Shown in pieces: positions 60,808 to 64,000 of a stretch of 64,000 nt of DNA. Position 1 is the first letter of the stretch. Every line of letters starts with the position of its first letter. The translations under genes were made by a program, and so were the position numbers. Origin of the DNA: G963665925 sp050596425. GTDB taxonomy: Bacteria > Bacillota > Clostridia > Peptostreptococcales > Acidaminobacteraceae. The DNA lies in contig NZ_CP192292.1 in NCBI RefSeq assembly GCF_050596425.1, forward strand, positions 1,860,001 through 1,924,000. Reading direction: 5' to 3'. The notes beneath the pieces were generated by a model that did not search any database, was not told the origin of the DNA, and saw only the letters and a list, made by a program, of their open reading frames with translations.

Positions 60808-61491
60808 TTAAGGCATGTAATGGCTGTGAACCACTATTTGATGGATACGGGGGGCTCTTTCAATTGAAACATCATTAAGAGCTTCGATATAAGCTATTGG
60901 CACTGTACCATTTATAACAACTGATTTATGTATTGCGAAGTTATGGCTCTCAATATAATCTGTGAGTGCCTGTTCAGAATATCTTCTTTTGGTAGGGTAG
61001 CCCAATGTGGTAATGACATGGGATAAAATTGTAGACCGCAATGATTCTTTATGAATAAAATTAGGAATGATGAGTTTGCCGCCGGGCTTTAAGACCCTTT
61101 TAATTTCCTGGATGGCCTTGTCTGGGACATCTAAAATATGCAATGTATTGGACATAATAACAACATCATATGCATTGTCATCAGAATCAATATCATACAC
61201 ATCACTTACCCTGAAATCAATGTTTTTATATCTTGAATGCGTTTTTAGGCGTTCTGCTTTACGAATCATTTCTCTTGAAATGTCTGTGGCTTCCACATAG
61301 CGGCAGTGAGGACAAAGTTCTAAAGCCATTGTGCCATATCCAGCTGCGAGCTCGAGTATTTTGTCATCGTAATCAATAGAGTTAACAATGCGTTTTTTGA
61401 GTTGATTATAAGCGCGTTCTTCTGTAGAAAGGACAAAATCATATACTTGGGCAATACGGTTCCAGGTTTTATCAGGGGATTTTTTTGTCAT
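60808..61491 (-). CDS. class I SAM-dependent methyltransferase
   Basis: 227-aa Rossmann-fold methyltransferase. Motif I is ILELAAGYGTMALEL, motif II-like EATDISREMI with the acidic ribose-binding residue, then FRVSDVYDID and motif post-I VVIMSNTLHILDVPDKAI and RVLKPGGKLIIPNFI. The overall pattern is that of UbiE/small-molecule methyltransferases (phospholipid, quinone or similar), but the substrate cannot be told. I chose ATG 61491, preceded by AAAGGATG; an upstream in-frame ATG at 61500 overlaps the ribosome site. It is monocistronic and diverges from the TetR gene. Confidence 0.88.
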   Translation of the reverse strand: MTKKSPDKTWNRIAQVYDFVLSTEERAYNQLKKRIVNSIDYDDKILELAAGYGTMALELCPHCRYVEATDISREMIRKAERLKTHSRYKNIDFRVSDVYDIDSDDNAYDVVIMSNTLHILDVPDKAIQEIKRVLKPGGKLIIPNFIHKESLRSTILSHVITTLGYPTKRRYSEQALTDYIESHNFAIHKSVVINGTVPIAYIEALNDVSIERAPRIHQIVVHSHYMP

Positions 61492-61668
61492 AATCATCAT
61501 CCTTTAACTTTATAAAACTCACAATGTATACCTTTTTAGTATAGATACGCCTAAATGTTCGTAAATAATCAATCAAAATGTAAAATTTATGAATCTTAAC
61601 ATTTGGTCATATTATATTACGAAATGAATCTTCAATCAATCATGAAATGAAAGTTTGGCAAGAAACCT

Positions 61669-61698
61669 CAAATTTGGAATCTACAAATTTGGAATCTA
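61669..61698. repeat. 15-bp tandem repeat
   Basis: CAAATTTGGAATCTA twice in direct succession. Its role is unknown; it may be a replication-slippage product or a protein site. Confidence 0.75.
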
Positions 61699-61833
61699 AA
61701 CGAGAGAAGGGATACTTTAGATTTGTTTGCCAGTCTATAGCTTATGCTTTCACAATGATGCATCACCAGTGGGTAGGCTAAAAAATGTGTAAAAAGAAAT
61801 GTTGAAAAAAGGAAATTAATAGTATGAAAAGAG

Positions 61834-61883
61834 TTGACCGATTCGGTCAAAAAATATAAACTTAGTTTGACCACATTGGTCAA
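61834..61883 (+). promoter_or_regulatory. two TetR-type operators around the tetR promoter
   Basis: TTGACC-GATTC-GGTCAA (61834-61850) and TTGACC-ACATT-GGTCAA (61867-61883), centre to centre 33 bp, that is about three helical turns. A TATAAA box (61855-61860) lies between them, 15 bases after the first TTGACC. The sites cover the likely start of the tetR transcript. Confidence 0.85.
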
Positions 61884-61908
61884 TACTCTTTGAGAATGGA
61901 GGGGAAAT

Positions 61909-62538
61909 ATGTCAAAGAATTTTCAAAGATTTGAAGCCTTGCCAGATGAAAAGCAAAAAGCAATAATGAACAGCGCCATGGAAGAGTTCGTAAAAGGCGG
62001 CTATGATAAAGCTTCTGTAAACAATATTGTGGAAAAGGCGGCTATTTCAAAGGGATCACTTTTTTACTACTTCAAAAGCAAGAAAAAACTTTATTTATAT
62101 CTATTTGAACACTGTGAAAATATGATTATTTCTAATGCCAAAGCGCACCTGTCAAAGGACAATTTTGATTTTATTAAAAGAATGAATGAAACGATGAAGG
62201 GAAATCTTAAGCTTTTGAAAGATTATCCACTTGTTTATAGATTTGTTCGTTCCTGCAAACTTGAAACAAGTATAGAGGTTCTAAATGAAATCATAGATAT
62301 TAAAGAAAACACCAATGATGAAATACTTGGAGATGTCTACCGAAACGTAGATAAGAAGCTTTTTAAGGAAGACATTGATGTTCAAAAAGCTATGTTTACA
62401 GTCAAATCGACCCTCTTTCAACTTATGCATGATTTCTTGAGGAGCGGTACAGAAGATCAAAACTTGGTTGAAAGTGAAATAGATCAGTACATGGCGTTTT
62501 TTAAATTGGCTTTTTATAAGCCAGAAGGTAAGTCATAA
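61909..62538 (+). CDS. TetR/AcrR-family regulator
   Basis: 209-aa regulator. The N-terminal helix-turn-helix reads KASVNNIVEKAAISKGSLFYYFKSKKKLYLYL in sections typical of TetR proteins; the helical ligand-binding part follows, with no family I can name. The start is ATG 61909 after GGAGGGG. Two palindromes just upstream are its likely own operators. The cobalt transporter genes follow 43 bases after its stop codon, so it may regulate them as one transcript; the ligand is not known and need not be a metal. Confidence 0.9.
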   Translation: MSKNFQRFEALPDEKQKAIMNSAMEEFVKGGYDKASVNNIVEKAAISKGSLFYYFKSKKKLYLYLFEHCENMIISNAKAHLSKDNFDFIKRMNETMKGNLKLLKDYPLVYRFVRSCKLETSIEVLNEIIDIKENTNDEILGDVYRNVDKKLFKEDIDVQKAMFTVKSTLFQLMHDFLRSGTEDQNLVESEIDQYMAFFKLAFYKPEGKS

Positions 62539-62581
62539 ACTAAGGGCAAGTGGTGAAGCAGAAAACGATGAGGTGACAGAT

Positions 62582-63610
62582 ATGCACATGAGTGATGGAC
62601 TCATAACGCCAGTGGTGGGCGGTATTATGCTAGCGACAAGTGCTGGCCTTATAGGTCATACAGCGCGGAGAATAGACTACGAATCTTTGGAGCAAAAGGT
62701 GCCTTATATGGGTATGGTAGGAGCCTTTGTATTTGCTTCACAAATGATAAATTTTGCAATTCCAGGAACCGGTTCAAGTGGACACATTGGTGGTGGGCTT
62801 CTGCTGGCAGTCCTTTTGGGACCGCACGCAGGTTTTTTAGCCATGGCCAGCATATTGTTGGTTCAGGCCATGTTTTTTGCAGACGGAGGTCTTTTGGCTT
62901 ACGGGTGCAACCTTTTCAATTTGGGTTTTTTCACCTGTTATTTAGCCTATCCCTACATATATAAACCTATTTCGGAATCCACAATATTCAGTCCGCGACT
63001 AAGACAGATAACAGCGATTATGCTTTCAACAATCATTGGGCTTCAGTTGGGCGCCCTTTCAGTGGTCATTCAAACAACGCTATCGGGTTTGACAGATCTG
63101 CCCTTTGGAGTATTTGCCTCTTTTATGCAACCCATTCATTTAGCCATTGGGCTTGTCGAAGGCGCGGTGACAGTGGCTGTTGTTCTCTATCTGCAAGAAA
63201 ACAGGAAAGAACTTATATATAGTGGTACAAATCGCTATGGGTCTATTTTTTCATATCAAAAGGGTGTCCGAATCTTTGCTGTTATAACACTGGTTGTTGG
63301 CGTTTTACTGTCACAGTTTGCTTCTGCCAGTCCAGATGGACTAGAATGGTCCATTGAAAATGTATCGGCAAGTGCTCTGGAAGAAAGCGGGACTGACTCG
63401 AGTGCCCTTGAAGACATACAAAATAAAATAGCTATTTTGCCAGACTATGGATTTGAAAAAGAACATTTCTCTGGCTATACCGGCATTATAGGGACCAGCC
63501 TATCAGGACTAACAGGCAGTCTTATAACCCTTCTTTTCGTGGTGGCAATTGGCTTAACAATACGAAAGACCACGGAGAAAAAGAGGATATATGGGAAAGC
63601 TCGCAAGTAA
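62582..63610 (+). CDS. cbiM: CbiM cobalt transporter component with C-terminal PDGLE domain
   Basis: 342-aa substrate-specific component of an ECF-type Co/Ni transporter, fused to a CbiN/PDGLE-type segment. The N-terminal MHMSDGLI carries His2, essential for metal capture in CbiM proteins, which fixes the start at ATG 62582 (GAGGTG ahead) rather than the upstream TTG/ATG. The core has GTGSSGHIGGGLLLAVLLGPHAGFL and FADGGLLAYGCNLFNLGFF, with His residues for metal coordination. After about 220 there is a PDGLEW motif followed by a soluble loop and a last membrane segment (IGTSLSGLTGSLITLLFVVAI), as in CbiN/NikN. Supplies cobalt for B12. Confidence 0.93.
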   Translation: MHMSDGLITPVVGGIMLATSAGLIGHTARRIDYESLEQKVPYMGMVGAFVFASQMINFAIPGTGSSGHIGGGLLLAVLLGPHAGFLAMASILLVQAMFFADGGLLAYGCNLFNLGFFTCYLAYPYIYKPISESTIFSPRLRQITAIMLSTIIGLQLGALSVVIQTTLSGLTDLPFGVFASFMQPIHLAIGLVEGAVTVAVVLYLQENRKELIYSGTNRYGSIFSYQKGVRIFAVITLVVGVLLSQFASASPDGLEWSIENVSASALEESGTDSSALEDIQNKIAILPDYGFEKEHFSGYTGIIGTSLSGLTGSLITLLFVVAIGLTIRKTTEKKRIYGKARK

Positions 63611-64000
63611 TTTATTTCAGCTAAAATATATTGAAGAACTTTCACGTAGGCCATTATGGATGAATAATATAAATCCGCTAATAAAGCTAATTTTGACAGC
63701 TGCCTTTGTGATCAGTGTGTCATCCACTGGAAAATACGATATTCAGGCAGTTGTTCTGTATTTTGTTTATCCAGCATTTGTGCTGACGGCAGTGGATATC
63801 CCCCTAAAGCCCATTGCTTATAAAATGATTGTTCCGCTTTTTATGGGGGTCAGCATAGGGCTTTTAAATCCCTTGTTTGATCAAAACTATATTGTATTAT
63901 TTGACGATTTCATTGTATCAGCAGGCTGGCTGTCCTTATTGGTATTGTTTCTAAAATCTTTGCTTTGCATACTGGCAGCCATGATTTTAATTTCTACAAC
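63591..64000 (+). CDS. cbiQ: CbiQ/EcfT transmembrane component (3' partial)
   Basis: Open to the right window edge; at least 136 residues. It begins with MGKLASNLFQLKYIEELSR and continues with MNNINPLIKLILTAAFVIS, typical of CbiQ, whose early segment reads L-x-x-R-x-x-x-x-H/N-P-x-x-K. Four hydrophobic stretches are visible before the cut. The ATG overlaps the end of cbiM by 20 bases, so translation is coupled. The ATP-binding subunit CbiO is expected just beyond the window. Confidence 0.85.
   Translation, partial: MGKLASNLFQLKYIEELSRRPLWMNNINPLIKLILTAAFVISVSSTGKYDIQAVVLYFVYPAFVLTAVDIPLKPIAYKMIVPLFMGVSIGLLNPLFDQNYIVLFDDFIVSAGWLSLLVLFLKSLLCILAAMILIST

Larger units (their letters stand above)
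61492..61908. other. divergent intergenic region with repeats and operators
   Basis: 417 bases between the methyltransferase and tetR genes. It holds a 15-bp tandem repeat (61669-61698) and two TetR-type operators (61834-61883). I see no ORF with a ribosome site and no RNA gene. Confidence 0.6.

Overview
The window looks like a chromosome segment of an anaerobic, low-GC Firmicute of the class Clostridia. The evidence is AGGAGG-type ribosome sites, frequent TTG/GTG starts, Rho-independent terminators between most units, DegS/DegU, a CcpA-like LacI regulator, a DUF896 protein, an S-layer homology protein and envelope proteins of the Gram-positive type. Two in-frame TGA codons sit exactly where metal-binding cysteines are expected, so the host very probably makes selenocysteine. 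I saw no rRNA or tRNA genes, CRISPR array, phage or insertion sequence.

Layout. 1-9.8 kb: end of a GAF-GGDEF-GAF diguanylate cyclase, LacI regulator, YgiQ radical SAM protein, DUF896, CheW, DegS-DegU and an M18 aminopeptidase. 10-20.3 kb: an isoprenoid-synthase-fold protein, a LysR regulator resembling selenium-metabolism regulators, an AlbA_2/ATPase protein coupled to an OmpR-type two-component pair, Hsp20, HtrA, a lipoprotein, a DsrE-like protein and a YdjM-like membrane protein. 20.4-24.2 kb: a metal-handling cluster made of an excisionase-type HTH regulator, a CopA-type copper ATPase with an in-frame TGA in its second HMA domain, a CopZ-like chaperone and a HesB-like selenoprotein. 24.4-24.7 kb: a strong promoter, nested perfect stems and a terminator without an ORF, a candidate structured RNA. 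24.8-31 kb: MutS2-like ATPase without Smr domain, alkyltransferase-like protein, ClpE-like unfoldase, a DUF3787-like small protein and an SLH-cytochrome b5-like fusion.

31.4-47.3 kb: a surface-glycan locus (ManC, flippase, glycosyltransferases, ManA, a 1472-residue membrane protein) interleaved with phosphorelay parts (HPt, receiver proteins, a sensor without kinase, and a histidine kinase carrying its own HPt and receiver). 47.4-52.9 kb: a regulator joining an XRE helix-turn-helix to a CarH-like B12-binding light-sensor module, translationally coupled to an RND pump and its adaptor lipoprotein, with two matching dyads at the promoter. 53-59.1 kb: HD-GYP phosphodiesterase, class II photolyase, MscS channel and an unknown membrane protein. 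59.2-64 kb: an internally deleted ElaA-type acetyltransferase, DEAD-box helicase, methyltransferase, then a TetR regulator with two TTGACC-N5-GGTCAA operators ahead of a cobalt ECF transporter (CbiM with C-terminal PDGLE domain, CbiQ cut by the window end).

Three themes join the region: copper and selenium (Sec-CopA, CopZ, Sec-HesB, LysR), cobalt/B12 and light (CbiMQ, B12-XRE regulator, photolyase), and c-di-GMP/phosphorelay control of the envelope (GGDEF, HD-GYP, glycan locus). All functions are read from sequence patterns; no database search was run.
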